Shown piece by piece: positions 38,255-47,969 of a stretch of 64,000 nucleotides of DNA. Each line of letters begins with the position of its first letter. Position 1 is the first letter of the stretch. Below the pieces are notes generated by a model that saw only the letters and a list, made by a program, of their open reading frames with translations, ran no database searches and was not told the DNA's origin. The stretch is from Mycolicibacterium parafortuitum. Lineage in GTDB: Bacteria; Actinomycetota; Actinomycetes; Mycobacteriales; Mycobacteriaceae. The position numbers were made by a program, and so were the translations under genes. The stretch covers positions 1-64,000 of the forward strand of contig NZ_AP022598.1 in NCBI RefSeq assembly GCF_010725485.1, in the 5' to 3' direction.

Positions 38255-40846
38255 GTGACCCGCCCAGGATCTCCTGCCCTGACCGTTCGCTACGACGGAT
38301 CCACCCACACGTTCGCGGCAGGCAACGACGTCGTCGTCGGCCGGGACCTGCGGGCCGACGTCCGGATCGCCCACCCGTTGATCTCGCGCGCGCACCTCGT
38401 GCTGCGCTTCGATCAGGGCCGGTGGATCGCGATCGACAACGGCAGCCTCAACGGCATGTACGTCAACGGCAGGCGGGTGCCTGCCGTCGACATCAACGAC
38501 GGCGGGCAACTGCACATCGGTAACCCCGACGGCCCGCTGCTGACCTTCGAGGTGGGCCGCCACCAGGGAACGGCGGGCACCCCGCCGACGACCGCGATGC
38601 CCGCGGCCCCTCGCCCGACCGGGCGCCCCCCGGTGCAGCGTCCGCAGACCGGACCGTCCAGCGGCCCGTACCAGCGGCCGCACACGTCGGCGACGCACCC
38701 GGCACCCCCGGTGCCCCCGCCGCCGGCCGCGCCGCCGCACACCGCCCCGTCGCGGCCCGCCCCGGCCCCGCCGTCGATCTCATCGCCGGCGATGGATCCG
38801 GTCACCGTGATGGGGCCCGCGGCCGCGCCCCGCTCCGGCGGCGGCGACAACATCGCGACGAGCATGTTGCGCATCCTGCGGCCCGGCAAGCCCGCCGACG
38901 CGCCCGCCGGATCCATCAAGATCGGTCGCTCCAGCGACAACGACATCGTCATCCCCGACGTGCTGGCCTCACGCCACCACGCGACGCTGGTCCCGACACC
39001 GTCGGGTACCGAGATCCGCGACAACCGCAGCATCAACGGCACCTTCGTCAACGGGTCGCGGGTCGAAACCGCGGTCCTCACCGACGGTGACACGGTCACG
39101 ATCGGCAACGTCGACCTGCTGTTCCGCGACGGAACGCTGGTGCGCCGCACCGAGACCGCGGCGGCGACCGCCACCGGCGGCCTCGACGTGCACGGCGTCA
39201 CCTGGACGATCGAGAACAACAAGACGCTGCTCGACAACATCTCGATGTCGGCCCGGCCCGGCACGCTGACCGCGGTGATCGGCCCGTCGGGCGCGGGCAA
39301 GTCGACGTTCGCCCGGCTGGTCGCCGGCTACACCCACCCCACCACCGGTCAGGTGTCTTTCGAGGGCCACGACGTGCACGCCGAGTACGCGTCGCTGCGC
39401 TCCCGGATCGGGATGGTGCCGCAGGACGACGTGGTGCACGGCCAGCTGACAGTGCGCCAGGCGCTGATGTACGCCGCCGAGCTGCGGCTGCCGCCGGACA
39501 CCACCAAGGCCGACCGCGAGAAGGTCGTCCACGAGGTGCTCGAAGAGCTCGAGATGACCAAGCACCTCGACACCCGCGTCGACAAGCTCTCCGGCGGTCA
39601 GCGCAAACGCGCCTCGGTCGCCCTCGAGCTTCTGACCGGCCCGTCGCTGCTGATCCTCGACGAGCCCACCTCGGGTCTGGACCCGGCGCTGGACCGGCAG
39701 GTCATGACGATGCTGCGCCAGCTCGCCGACGCGGGCCGCGTCGTGCTGGTGGTGACCCACTCACTGACCTACCTCGACGTCTGCGACCAGGTGCTGCTGC
39801 TGGCCCCCGGCGGCAAGACCGCGTTCTACGGCCCGCCCAGCCAGATCGGGCCCGCGATGGGCACCACGAACTGGGCCGACATCTTCAGCTCCGTCGCCGG
39901 CGACCCCGAGGCAGCGGCTGCGCGGTACCTGGCCCAGCACGGGCCGCCGCCACCGCAGCCCGCGGCACTGACCCCGTCCGAGCTCGGCAACCCGACCCGC
40001 ACCAGCCTGCGCCGCCAGTTGTCGACGATCGCGCGCCGCCAGATCCGGTTGGTCGTCTCCGACCGCGGCTACTTCGCGTTCCTGATGCTGCTGCCGTTCA
40101 TCATGGGCGTGCTGTCGCTGTCGGTGCCCGGCGACGTCGGATTCGGCGTGCCGAAAACCGCGATGGAAGGCGGCGCGGCACCGAACGAACCGGGCCAGAT
40201 CCTTGTCATGCTGAACGTCGGCGCCATCTTCATGGGCACCGCGCTGACCATCCGCGCCCTGATCGGCGAACGCGCGATCTTCCGCCGGGAACAGGCCGTC
40301 GGGCTGTCGACGTCGGCCTACCTGCTGGCCAAGGTGGTGGTCTTCACCGCGTTCGCGATCGTGCAGTCCGCGATCGTCACGACGATCGCGATCATCGGCA
40401 AGGGCTGGGGGCCGGGCGCGGTCGACAGCGGCGCGGTACTCGGTAACCGCAGCCTCGAGTTGTTCGTCGACATCGCGGTGACATGTGTGGCCGCAGCGAT
40501 GGTCGGGTTGGCGCTGTCCGCGCTGGCCAAGTCCGCCGAGCAGATCATGCCGCTGCTCGTGGTCGCGATCATGAGCCAGCTGGTGTTCTCCGGCGGCATG
40601 ATTCCGGTGACCGACCGCATTGTGCTGGACCAGATGTCATGGTTCACGCCGGCCCGCTGGGGCTTCGCCGCGTCGGCGTCGACCGTCGACCTGATCCGGC
40701 TGGTGCCCGGACCGCTGACCCCGCAGGACCGCCACTGGGAGCACACCTCCGGGGCGTGGCTGTTCGACATGGGGATGCTGGCGTTGATCAGCGTCGGCTA
40801 CCTCGGCTTCGTGCGCTGGCGGATCCGGCTTAAATCAGCTGGCTGA
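38255..40846 (+). CDS. FHA-domain ABC exporter (Rv1747-like)
   Basis: 863 residues, ABC-2 half-transporter fused to two forkhead-associated domains. FHA1 at about 10-100 (GRDLRADVRIAHPLISRAH) and FHA2 at about 205-290 (GRSSDNDIVIPDVLASRHH) both keep the phosphothreonine-binding Arg and Ser. A Pro-rich linker (about 105-195) carries several Thr that may be kinase targets. The ATPase (about 310-530) has GPSGAGKST (343-351), LSGGQRKR and LLILDEPTSGLD; six helices follow from about 605. M. tuberculosis Rv1747 is phosphorylated by PknF and exports lipooligosaccharide-type material; no kinase gene sits beside this copy. GTG start. Confidence 0.9.
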   Translation: MTRPGSPALTVRYDGSTHTFAAGNDVVVGRDLRADVRIAHPLISRAHLVLRFDQGRWIAIDNGSLNGMYVNGRRVPAVDINDGGQLHIGNPDGPLLTFEVGRHQGTAGTPPTTAMPAAPRPTGRPPVQRPQTGPSSGPYQRPHTSATHPAPPVPPPPAAPPHTAPSRPAPAPPSISSPAMDPVTVMGPAAAPRSGGGDNIATSMLRILRPGKPADAPAGSIKIGRSSDNDIVIPDVLASRHHATLVPTPSGTEIRDNRSINGTFVNGSRVETAVLTDGDTVTIGNVDLLFRDGTLVRRTETAAATATGGLDVHGVTWTIENNKTLLDNISMSARPGTLTAVIGPSGAGKSTFARLVAGYTHPTTGQVSFEGHDVHAEYASLRSRIGMVPQDDVVHGQLTVRQALMYAAELRLPPDTTKADREKVVHEVLEELEMTKHLDTRVDKLSGGQRKRASVALELLTGPSLLILDEPTSGLDPALDRQVMTMLRQLADAGRVVLVVTHSLTYLDVCDQVLLLAPGGKTAFYGPPSQIGPAMGTTNWADIFSSVAGDPEAAAARYLAQHGPPPPQPAALTPSELGNPTRTSLRRQLSTIARRQIRLVVSDRGYFAFLMLLPFIMGVLSLSVPGDVGFGVPKTAMEGGAAPNEPGQILVMLNVGAIFMGTALTIRALIGERAIFRREQAVGLSTSAYLLAKVVVFTAFAIVQSAIVTTIAIIGKGWGPGAVDSGAVLGNRSLELFVDIAVTCVAAAMVGLALSALAKSAEQIMPLLVVAIMSQLVFSGGMIPVTDRIVLDQMSWFTPARWGFAASASTVDLIRLVPGPLTPQDRHWEHTSGAWLFDMGMLALISVGYLGFVRWRIRLKSAG

Positions 40847-40919
40847 AATAGCTGATTTCGTCGGCAAATTCCGCCGACTTCCGTACGCTCGGCCCTCGGG
40901 GATGTAGGGGGAGATCGAG

Positions 40920-41489
40920 TTGTCGGACACCGACGGGTCGCAGCGCGCAGCCGCCATCGAAGCGGCGCTGGAGGAAGTGCAGCACTGGGGCGTGGACCGC
41001 TTCCGCCTCGAAGGGGTGGCGCTACGCGCCAAGCTCAGTCCCGACTACCTCCGTCAGACATGGGGCAACGAAGAGGAACTGATCGCCGAAGCGCTGATGA
41101 GCTACAGCCGCACGATGATCGAATTGCCCGACACCGGTTCCCTGCACGGGGACCTGACCGCTCTGGCGCTGGCGCTGGCCGACTACCTGAACGAGCCGAT
41201 GGGGCGGCGCATCTCGCGCATGCTGGTGATCGACAGCAGGTCCCAGGCCGTCGATCCGAGCACCCGGAGCCGGTTCTGGTCGGTGCGGCGGGAGATGGTC
41301 GAAACCATCTTCCGCCGCGCCGCCGAACGGGGTGAGCTGCGCGACGATGTGAAACCCGTCTTCGCGCTGCAACTGCTCACCTCCCCGCTGCACACCTACG
41401 CGCTGTACTCCAACGACACGATCGGTCCCGACTACTGCCGCATCATCGCGAATCTGGTGACGCGGGCGGTCGGTACGGGCGTGCCCTGA
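40920..41489 (+). CDS. TetR family transcriptional regulator
   Basis: 189 residues. TetR DNA-binding region about 8-55 (AAIEAALEEVQHWGVDRFRL, then LSPDYLRQTWGNEEELIAEA), followed by a helical C-terminal domain of the type with PMGRRISRMLVID and LLTSPLHTYALYS. The proposed start is a TTG at 40920, preceded by AGGGGGAGA; no ATG fits. Located between the FHA-ABC gene and the convergent flavohemoglobin gene; its targets are unknown. Confidence 0.83.
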   Translation: MSDTDGSQRAAAIEAALEEVQHWGVDRFRLEGVALRAKLSPDYLRQTWGNEEELIAEALMSYSRTMIELPDTGSLHGDLTALALALADYLNEPMGRRISRMLVIDSRSQAVDPSTRSRFWSVRREMVETIFRRAAERGELRDDVKPVFALQLLTSPLHTYALYSNDTIGPDYCRIIANLVTRAVGTGVP

Positions 41490-41496
41490 CCGCCGG

Positions 41497-42726
41497 TCAG
41501 CCCAGCAGCCAGTCGTTGGGCGAGAACAGCTCGCAATGCACCCGCTCGGCGGGCACGCCCCGCTCGGTCAGCTGAGCCCGCACCGCCTGCGCGAAACCAT
41601 TGCCGCCGCACAGGTACACGTGCGCGTCGGCGGGCAGCGTGATGCCTGCGAGGTTCATCAGGCCTGGGTGCGCACCGGACTGCCCGGCGGTCACCCCGTC
41701 CTCGTACCAGACGTCCAGACGCGCGTTGGGCAGCGCCTCGGTCAGCTCGACCTGACGCTCCCGCAGCGGATGCGCCTGATCACTGCGGTCGGCGTGCAGC
41801 ACCTGCACCGTGGTCTCGGGCGCCGTCGCGGCCAGGTGCTCCAGGATGCCGATCATCGGGGTCACCCCGATGCCCGCCGAGATCAGCACCACCGGGGCGC
41901 TGCCGTCGGGAGCGGGCAGATCACCGAACGGCACCGTGACGTCGAGAATGTCGCCGACGCACAGGTTGGCCGCGATCCACGACGACACCTCACCGGCGGG
42001 TTGCCCGGCGTCCGCGGGGACGGGCTTGACCGCGAACGTGAGTTCATCGGCGCCGGGAACATTGACGAGGCTGTACTGGCGAAGCTGACGGGCGCCGTCG
42101 GGCAGCGTCACGCCCACCGAGACGTACTGGGCGGGAAGCACGTTGACGAACGGCTTGCCGTCGGGACGCACGGTGATCAACACCGCGCCGGACGGGTCGT
42201 CGACCCGGGACACCACGGTGGCCCGGCGGAACACGTCGCCGTCGGCGACGCCTGCCGCGCGGTACAGGTCGCGCTCCAGCGCGATCAATGTATCGGCCAT
42301 GATCCAGAACACCCGGTCCCACGCGGCCGCCACGTCGGCGGTGACGGTGTCGGCACCGAGCACCTCCACGATCGCGGCGAACAGATGCTCGTGCACGATC
42401 GGGTACTGGTCGGCGGTGACACCGAGCGACGCGTGCTTGTGCCCGATGCGCGACAGCAGTTCGGCCGGGTGCGGCAACTGCGGGTCGACGAGATGGGTGG
42501 CGAACGTCGCGATCGACGCCGCGAGCGCGCGCTGCTGAGCACCCTGGGCCTGGTTGCCGCGGTTGAACAGGTTGCGCAGCAGTTCGGGGTGCGCGCCGAA
42601 CATGCGGCGGTAGAACTCGGTGGTGATCTCGTCGATGTGGGCGCCGACCAACGGCAGTGTCGCGGAGATCGTCTGCGCGTGGGCCGGTTCCAGTTCGGCG
42701 GGGGCTGCGGCGACGGTGGCGGTCAT
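41497..42726 (-). CDS. hmp: Flavohemoprotein (nitric oxide dioxygenase)
   Basis: 409 residues: an N-terminal globin (about 1-145) with proximal haem ligand H98 in HKHASLGV, a ferredoxin-reductase-like FAD domain (about 155-260; RQYSLVN) and a NAD domain (about 270-409; ISAGIGVTPMIG and YLCGGNGFAQAV). It converts NO and oxygen to nitrate, protecting against nitrosative stress. The usual length of Hmp proteins. AAAGGACC lies upstream of the ATG at 42726; the in-frame ATG at 42741 is less well placed. Confidence 0.92.
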   Translation of the reverse strand: MTATVAAAPAELEPAHAQTISATLPLVGAHIDEITTEFYRRMFGAHPELLRNLFNRGNQAQGAQQRALAASIATFATHLVDPQLPHPAELLSRIGHKHASLGVTADQYPIVHEHLFAAIVEVLGADTVTADVAAAWDRVFWIMADTLIALERDLYRAAGVADGDVFRRATVVSRVDDPSGAVLITVRPDGKPFVNVLPAQYVSVGVTLPDGARQLRQYSLVNVPGADELTFAVKPVPADAGQPAGEVSSWIAANLCVGDILDVTVPFGDLPAPDGSAPVVLISAGIGVTPMIGILEHLAATAPETTVQVLHADRSDQAHPLRERQVELTEALPNARLDVWYEDGVTAGQSGAHPGLMNLAGITLPADAHVYLCGGNGFAQAVRAQLTERGVPAERVHCELFSPNDWLLG

Positions 42727-42850
42727 CGAGGGTCCTTTCACTTGACGGCTGCCACCGACGCTAGTTTTTTCCGCATTCGGGAAGCGACTTTTCCGGCTAT
42801 GGGGTCAAACACCCTTCCACGTGCGGTTTTTTGACCAGCGCCGATGGGCT

Positions 42851-43411
42851 TCAGCCGCCGATATCGAGGCCGTGGGCGGCGGCGAACCTGATGGCCTGCT
42901 CGATGTCGACCTTGGCTCCGCGCAGCTTCGCGGTCGTCCAGAACGTCGGGTCGACACGGGCGCCGCGCAGGTCGGCGCCGTCGAACCGGGCGTTCTGCAC
43001 CCGGGCACCGGACAGGTCGGCCCGCGCCAGCACCGCCTCGCGCAGATCCGCCCCAACCAGGCTGGTCTCCCGCAACCGGCAGTCCGACAGGTCGGTCTTA
43101 CGCAGGTCCATACCGCCGAGCACCGCGAGGGTGAAGTCCACCTCGACCAGCGTCAGAGGCCTCATCCGGCACTCGACGAACGTCGAGCCGAGAAAACTGC
43201 AGTGACGGAACGTGCTGTGCCACAACGATGTCCGCCGGAACGTACAGTTACGGAATGCCGAGCCGGTGTGCTCGGAGTCGGACAGGTCGGCACCGGTGAA
43301 ATCGCACTCGGTGTAGACCACCCGCTCGGTGCGCAGCCCGCTCAGATCCTCGTCGCGGAAATCGTGACCGTGGAACTCCCGGTCGGCCTGATGGGCGGGT
43401 TCGTCGGCCAC
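42851..43411 (-). CDS. mfpA: Pentapeptide-repeat DNA-gyrase-binding protein MfpA
   Basis: 186 residues built of A(D/N)LxX-type pentapeptide repeats, e.g. DFRDEDLSGL, FRNCTFRRTSLWHSTF, DFTLAVLGGMDLRKTDLS, ADLREAVLARADLSGAR. It is clearly MfpA (M. tuberculosis Rv3361c, 183 aa), a right-handed beta-helix dimer that mimics DNA, binds gyrase and lowers fluoroquinolone susceptibility. The start is GTG 43411, two bases after the mfpB stop, with no separate Shine-Dalgarno, so translation depends on the conservon genes upstream. The longer open frame to 43708 overlaps mfpB. Confidence 0.93.
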   Translation of the reverse strand: MADEPAHQADREFHGHDFRDEDLSGLRTERVVYTECDFTGADLSDSEHTGSAFRNCTFRRTSLWHSTFRHCSFLGSTFVECRMRPLTLVEVDFTLAVLGGMDLRKTDLSDCRLRETSLVGADLREAVLARADLSGARVQNARFDGADLRGARVDPTFWTTAKLRGAKVDIEQAIRFAAAHGLDIGG

Positions 43412-43413
43412 CG

Positions 43414-43986
43414 CTATCCCGTCGGCGCCAGGCGGCTCAGCGCGTATTCGGTCACGGCGATCAGCGCCGTTTTCGCCGACTCGCGGTCGCGGGCGTCGAC
43501 GGCGATCAGCGGGACGTGCTGCGGCAATGCCAGCGCGCTGCGCACCGAATCCAGCGGATACCGTGGCGCACCGTCGAACTCGTTGACCGCGACCACGAAC
43601 GGCAGCCCGCGCGCCTCGAAGAAGTCGACGGTGGCGAAGCTGTCCTCCAGCCGGCGCACGTCGACCAGGATGACCGCGCCGATCGCGCCGCGGATCAGGT
43701 CGTCCCACATGAACCAGAACCGGCGCTGCCCGGGTGTGCCGAACAGGTACAGCACCAGATCGTCGGCCAGGCTGATACGCCCGAAGTCCATTGCGACGGT
43801 CGTGGTCGTCTTGTCCGGCGTCGCGTCGAGGCCGTCGACCCAGGCCGAGGCCCCGGTGACCAACGCCTCGGTGCGCAGCGGAACGATCTCCGACACCGCC
43901 CCGACGAAGGTCGTCTTGCCGGCGCCGAACCCGCCGGAGATCACGATCTTCGTCGACGCCCGCCCGTCAGAGTGCCCTGAGGCCAC
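43414..43986 (-). CDS. mfpB: Conservon GTPase MfpB (Rv3362c)
   Basis: 190-residue small Ras-like GTPase. P-loop GGFGAGKTT (about 18-26), switch-II GTPGQRRFWF in place of DxxG, and NEFD in the NKxD position. Such Gly-rich variants occur in the actinobacterial conservon/MglA-like family, which work with a roadblock protein and a DUF742 protein. In M. smegmatis MfpB modulates MfpA action on gyrase. GTG start, overlapping the DUF742 gene by 20 bases. Confidence 0.9.
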   Translation of the reverse strand: MASGHSDGRASTKIVISGGFGAGKTTFVGAVSEIVPLRTEALVTGASAWVDGLDATPDKTTTTVAMDFGRISLADDLVLYLFGTPGQRRFWFMWDDLIRGAIGAVILVDVRRLEDSFATVDFFEARGLPFVVAVNEFDGAPRYPLDSVRSALALPQHVPLIAVDARDRESAKTALIAVTEYALSRLAPTG

Positions 43987-44311
43987 GCAGTGTCCTTCCG
44001 ATCAGGTCTCGTCGTTCGTCGGCCGTCGCGGCCTCGCCCAAGGTGGCGTGCACCCGCAGGTAACCCTGCACCACCAGGTCCCCGACGAGTACCCGCGCCA
44101 CGCCGAGCGGAACGGAGAGATGGGCGGCAATCTCGGCAACCGAGGGGCGCCGGTCACACAGCGCCACGATCCGGGCGCGCAGGTCGTGGCCCGGCCAGTT
44201 CGCCGCGGGCGCGGTCGCCGCGACGCCGACGGGCGCCTCCCACGGCAGCACCACCTGGGTGTCGGTGCGCCCGGCGGTCAGCGTGTACGGGCGTACCAGT
44301 GGCGGTGTCAC
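43967..44311 (-). CDS. DUF742 winged-helix conservon protein (Rv3363c)
   Basis: 114 residues, DUF742. It begins [15 protein letters not shown] and ends in a winged-helix-like part ([20 protein letters not shown]). Third component of the sensor kinase-roadblock-DUF742-GTPase unit. Function poorly known; may bridge the GTPase and the kinase. GTG start overlaps the roadblock stop (GTGA). Confidence 0.87.
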   Translation of the reverse strand: MTPPLVRPYTLTAGRTDTQVVLPWEAPVGVAATAPAANWPGHDLRARIVALCDRRPSVAEIAAHLSVPLGVARVLVGDLVVQGYLRVHATLGEAATADERRDLIGRTLRGLRAL

Positions 44312-44715
44312 GGCTGCCCGGCGGTGCGCCGCGGCGACTGCACGACCGCGCCGACGCGTTCCACCAGGACGGCCATCTCGTAACCGATCTGCCCGATGTC
44401 GCAGTTGCGGGCCGCCAGGGTCGCGAGGTTGGACCCGTCGCCGACGCGCATCAGCAGCAGATAGCCGCCCTCCATCTCCACCACACACTGCAGCACGTGG
44501 CCGCCGTCGAGCAGTTGCGCGGCCCCGATCGACAGGCTCGCCAGGCCCGAGGCGACCGCGGCGAGCTGGTCGGCCCGCTCTCCCGGGAGGTGCTCGCTGG
44601 CGGCCATCAGCAGCCCGTCGGCCGACACCAGGATTGCGTGCGACACCCCTGGGACCTCCCGGGCGAACTTCGCGACCAGCCAGTCCAGCGACGATCGCGG
44701 ATTCGGTGCCGTCAT
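44308..44715 (-). CDS. Roadblock/LC7 domain protein (Rv3364c)
   Basis: 135 residues forming one roadblock/LC7 alpha-beta domain: [48 protein letters not shown]. In conservons the roadblock protein acts as a GTPase-activating partner for the MfpB-type GTPase. ATG at 44715 overlaps the sensor kinase stop (ATGA). Confidence 0.9.
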   Translation of the reverse strand: MTAPNPRSSLDWLVAKFAREVPGVSHAILVSADGLLMAASEHLPGERADQLAAVASGLASLSIGAAQLLDGGHVLQCVVEMEGGYLLLMRVGDGSNLATLAARNCDIGQIGYEMAVLVERVGAVVQSPRRTAGQP

Positions 44716-47108
44716 GGCGCGTCCGGGGCCGCGTCCTGGGCCCGGCGTCGGCCGGCGTACACACCGCCGAAGTGTCCGCCGAGGCTGGCGCGGACGGCGT
44801 CTGGGTCACGCGCCGGGAGCGGGTGGCCGTCGGACGGCTCCACCGTCCGGTCGGCGTGGCCGGGAATCAGGCGCGCCCCGGGCTGGCGGACCGGCAGACC
44901 TTCGCTGGTGTGTGTGCGCACCGGGGCCGACTGCGCGGCCTCGGCCGCCGACCAGCCGTGGTCCCATACCGATTTCCAGTTCAGGTCGGTGCTGTGCGCG
45001 ATCTCGTGCGGATCGACCAGCCACTCGGAGAGCATCTTCTGGTAGATCGCATCGTCGTCGTGGTCGACGGTGGCGCGCCCGTGTCGAACCGGGGGTGGTT
45101 CCGGTTCCGGCGCGGGCCGGGGTTCCGGAATCGGCGCGGTCCGGGGTTCCGGAATCGGCGCGGGCCGGGGTTCCGGAGCCGTTCGGGGTGTCGGAATCGG
45201 CGCCGGCGCGGGAACCGGTGCCGGCGGCACCGGCTCGGGCCGGCGGTGACGCAGCAGCCGCGCCGGGATGTACACCCCGGCGGTGGTGCCGGAGTCGGGC
45301 GTGCCGGCCACCGTGCTGCGCAACCGCACCACCAGGCCGTGCTGAGCGGCCAGCCGGCTCACCACGAACAGGCCCATGTGGCGCGCGGTGTACGGGGTGA
45401 CCTCACCGCCGGATTCCATCCGGGTGTTGGCGACCCGCAGATCCGATTCGGTCATGCCCAGGCCGGTGTCGGCGACTTCGACGACGAGCCCGTGGTTGCC
45501 GGTGGGCACCGCGGACACCCGGACCTCGGTGCTCGGCGGCGAATACCGCAACGCGTTGTCGAGCAGTTCAGCCAGCAGGTGCACCAGGTCGGCGGCCACA
45601 CCGCCGGCGACCTCGGTGTCGGGCATGTCGCCGGCGGCGACGCGGGCGTAGTCCTCGACCTCGGACGCGGCGGCCTTGACGATGTCGGCGATGGTCATCG
45701 GTTCGGCGCGATCCCGCGACGTCCGCGCTCCCGCCAGCACCATCAGATTGGCGCCATTGCGGCGCATCCGGGCCGCGAGATGGTCGAGGTGGAACAAGCT
45801 CTCCAGCCGCTCGGGGTCCTCCTCGTCGCGCTCCAGCCCGTCGATGAGGGCGAGCTGCTGGTCGACCAGTGACCGGTTGCGCCGCGACAGCGTCTCGAAC
45901 ATATCGCTGACCTGCAGCTGCAGCCGAGCCTGCGCACCGGCCAGCACGAGGGCCTGCTGGTGCAGTTCGTCGACGGCGTGAGCGACCTGGCCGACCTCCT
46001 CGGTGGTCTGCACCGGCACCGGGGCCACCGCGAACTCCTTGCCGTCGGCGCGCACCTGCTCGACCTCCTGGGCGAGGTCCTCGTGGGCGACCTTGAGTGC
46101 GGTGTCGCGCAGGGTGCGCAGCGGCCGCACCAGCGACCGGGCCACCCAGAAGGCGAGCAGACCGGCCAGCAGGATCGCCGCGGCGACGAGCGCGGAATCG
46201 CGGATCGCCGCGGTGCGGGCCTGTGCGGCATGCTCGGCCACCGTGGCCGGCACGGCCTTGGCGATCCGGGTGCTCACCGCCAGCGCGATGTCGGCGGTGA
46301 CCTGTTGGGAGGCAAGCAGTTCGGGGTTGCCGACCAGCGGGGTCGACGGTTCGCTCAGCAGCGACATGCGCCGCACCATGTGGGAGCGCAGCGCCGAGGC
46401 CTGGTCGCTCATACCGCCGAGGAAGGTGCCGAGCGCGGTGACGGTGGCGGGTTCGGTGCCTGCCAGCGTGACCATCGCCGAGCGCAGCAACGGTTCCGGG
46501 AGGTCGGCTCCGCGGTTGACCAGGATCCGCTGCATCGCCATCTGGCCGCAGGCGCCGACGGCCCGGGCCAGCACGTCGGCCTCCTCGCGCACCTGGGCGT
46601 CGTCGGGGCCGACCAGACCGGTGATGGCAGTCTGCGCGGTGATCAACAGCGGCCCGAACGTCATCACACGGGTGCGCAGATCCATCGCACCCGCGTCGAT
46701 CTTGTCGAGCAGGTCCTGCCCGTAGTCGAGGAGGGTGTTGGTCGCCAACCGGACGTTGTCGTCGACCTCGGTGGTGTTCAGCAGCCGGGTCAACTCGCTC
46801 TTGCGCGAATCGAATTCGGTCATCACGTACCCGGTGTCACCACCCTCGGTCGTGACGACGAGCGCCTCCTGCAGTGCGGTCATGTAGTCGACCACCGCGG
46901 GCACCAGCGTCGCGCGGTCGGCGGCGCGGTCGAGTTCGCGGGCGTCGCCGACGGCCGAAGACACCCGCAGGCCACCGAACACACACGCCAGCACCAGCGG
47001 GACCACGGCGATGGCCAGCACCTTGACCCGGACCGGCCAGTTGGCGGGCGCCCATCGGGACGGCCGAGCGGTCGGACGCGCGCGCATCACTGATCGAGGA
47101 TCGTTCAT
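44712..47108 (-). CDS. Conservon sensor histidine kinase-like protein (Rv3365c)
   Basis: 798 residues. Helix 1 at about 27-45, a large extracytoplasmic nitrate/nitrite-sensor-like domain (about 50-305), helix 2 at about 310-330, HAMP (about 332-390), a dimerisation segment and an HATPase_c domain (about 500-615; [28 protein letters not shown]). The phosphoacceptor His region is not canonical, as usual for this family. A long Pro/Glu/Arg tail (about 625-690) is encoded partly by a 24-bp tandem repeat. First gene of the five-gene mfp conservon with consecutive overlaps. Confidence 0.9.
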   Translation of the reverse strand: MNDPRSVMRARPTARPSRWAPANWPVRVKVLAIAVVPLVLACVFGGLRVSSAVGDARELDRAADRATLVPAVVDYMTALQEALVVTTEGGDTGYVMTEFDSRKSELTRLLNTTEVDDNVRLATNTLLDYGQDLLDKIDAGAMDLRTRVMTFGPLLITAQTAITGLVGPDDAQVREEADVLARAVGACGQMAMQRILVNRGADLPEPLLRSAMVTLAGTEPATVTALGTFLGGMSDQASALRSHMVRRMSLLSEPSTPLVGNPELLASQQVTADIALAVSTRIAKAVPATVAEHAAQARTAAIRDSALVAAAILLAGLLAFWVARSLVRPLRTLRDTALKVAHEDLAQEVEQVRADGKEFAVAPVPVQTTEEVGQVAHAVDELHQQALVLAGAQARLQLQVSDMFETLSRRNRSLVDQQLALIDGLERDEEDPERLESLFHLDHLAARMRRNGANLMVLAGARTSRDRAEPMTIADIVKAAASEVEDYARVAAGDMPDTEVAGGVAADLVHLLAELLDNALRYSPPSTEVRVSAVPTGNHGLVVEVADTGLGMTESDLRVANTRMESGGEVTPYTARHMGLFVVSRLAAQHGLVVRLRSTVAGTPDSGTTAGVYIPARLLRHRRPEPVPPAPVPAPAPIPTPRTAPEPRPAPIPEPRTAPIPEPRPAPEPEPPPVRHGRATVDHDDDAIYQKMLSEWLVDPHEIAHSTDLNWKSVWDHGWSAAEAAQSAPVRTHTSEGLPVRQPGARLIPGHADRTVEPSDGHPLPARDPDAVRASLGGHFGGVYAGRRRAQDAAPDAP
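45097..45176. repeat. 24-bp in-frame tandem repeat, 3.3 copies
   Basis: Units at 45097, 45121 and 45145 plus a partial fourth, consensus GGTTCCGGAATCGGCGCGG plus five bases. On the minus strand each unit encodes the octapeptide class PEPRPAPI in the kinase C-terminal tail. Likely length-variable between strains. Confidence 0.8.
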
Positions 47109-47314
47109 AGGGCTTCCTGCGGAAGGGCAGCGACCCGACGAGTATGCCAGCCGCCGTGCACCGTTTCCACCGCTTCGTAACGTGGATCGATCGTTATCCC
47201 ATCGACGCGTTCGCGTGCCTGGATCGTCGAACTCCTAAGGAACAATTAAGACCAGACGCCCGCGATTTCGCGGCGTCTCGATGGGTAACCAGCCCGCACA
47301 ACGGAGGTGCGAAG

Positions 47315-47467
47315 ATGGTTCGAAACGGTGTGGAGGTGGGCCTGCTGGCCGATGCCTCCGAGATCGGCGACTCCCCCTTGATGAGGGCCATGAGCGGCGA
47401 GATCGTGGATCTCGACACGCTCGACGGCCTGATCTCCATCGCCGCGTACGAAACCTGCCTGGACTGA
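47315..47467 (+). CDS. Small acidic conserved-looking protein, 50 aa
   Basis: ATG at 47315 is preceded by GGAGG at 47303-47307. The 50-residue product starts MVRNGVEVGLLADASEIGDS and ends in AAYETCLD; it is acidic, with one Cys near the C-terminus and no signal peptide. It is divergent from the conservon and 34 bases upstream of trmL. Function unknown. Its frame, codon use and strong ribosome binding site support a real gene. Confidence 0.6.
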   Translation: MVRNGVEVGLLADASEIGDSPLMRAMSGEIVDLDTLDGLISIAAYETCLD

Positions 47468-47501
47468 CGCTGCCTGCGCGCACGCCGATAAGGTGACGTG
47501 C

Positions 47502-47966
47502 GTGTTCAGGGTGCTGTTCTATTCGCCTCGAATCGCACCCAACACGGGCAACGCGATCCGCATGGTGGCCGGTTCGGGGTGCGAGTTGCATCTGGTCGAA
47601 CCGCTCGGATTCGACCTGTCCGAACCCAAGCTGCGCCGCGCCGGGCTCGACTACCACGATCTCGCGTCGGTCACAGTCCACGCCGACCTCGACGCGGCGT
47701 GGACGACGGTGATGCCGGCCCGGGTGTTCGCCTTCACCGCGCACGCGCGCACGTCGTTCGCCGAGATCGCCTATCAGCCCGGCGACGTGCTGATGTTCGG
47801 TCCCGAACCGACCGGCTTGGACCAAGACACCCTGGCCGATCCACACATCACCGACCAGGTGCGCATCCCGATGCTGGCCGGGCGGCGCTCGCTGAACCTG
47901 TCGAACGCCGCGGCCGTCGCCGTGTACGAGGCGTGGCGCCAGCACGGCTTCGCCGGCGCCGTCTGA
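47502..47966 (+). CDS. trmL: tRNA (cytidine/uridine-34 2'-O)-methyltransferase TrmL, SPOUT family (Rv3366)
   Basis: 154-residue knotted SPOUT methyltransferase that methylates the wobble ribose of tRNA-Leu. FYSPRIAPNTGNAIRM near the start, LVEPLGFDL, FGPEPTGL and IPMLAGRRSLNLSNAAAVAVYE form the trefoil knot and SAM site. Normal length. GTG 47502 aligns with the M. tuberculosis protein, and AAGGTGA lies just upstream; the GTG at 47493 is inside that ribosome binding site. Confidence 0.92.
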   Translation: MFRVLFYSPRIAPNTGNAIRMVAGSGCELHLVEPLGFDLSEPKLRRAGLDYHDLASVTVHADLDAAWTTVMPARVFAFTAHARTSFAEIAYQPGDVLMFGPEPTGLDQDTLADPHITDQVRIPMLAGRRSLNLSNAAAVAVYEAWRQHGFAGAV

Positions 47967-47969
47967 CTC

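Noticed and set aside
45960..47093. 377-codon plus-strand open frame
   Set aside because: Antisense to the conservon sensor kinase; no plausible start and shadow-like composition.
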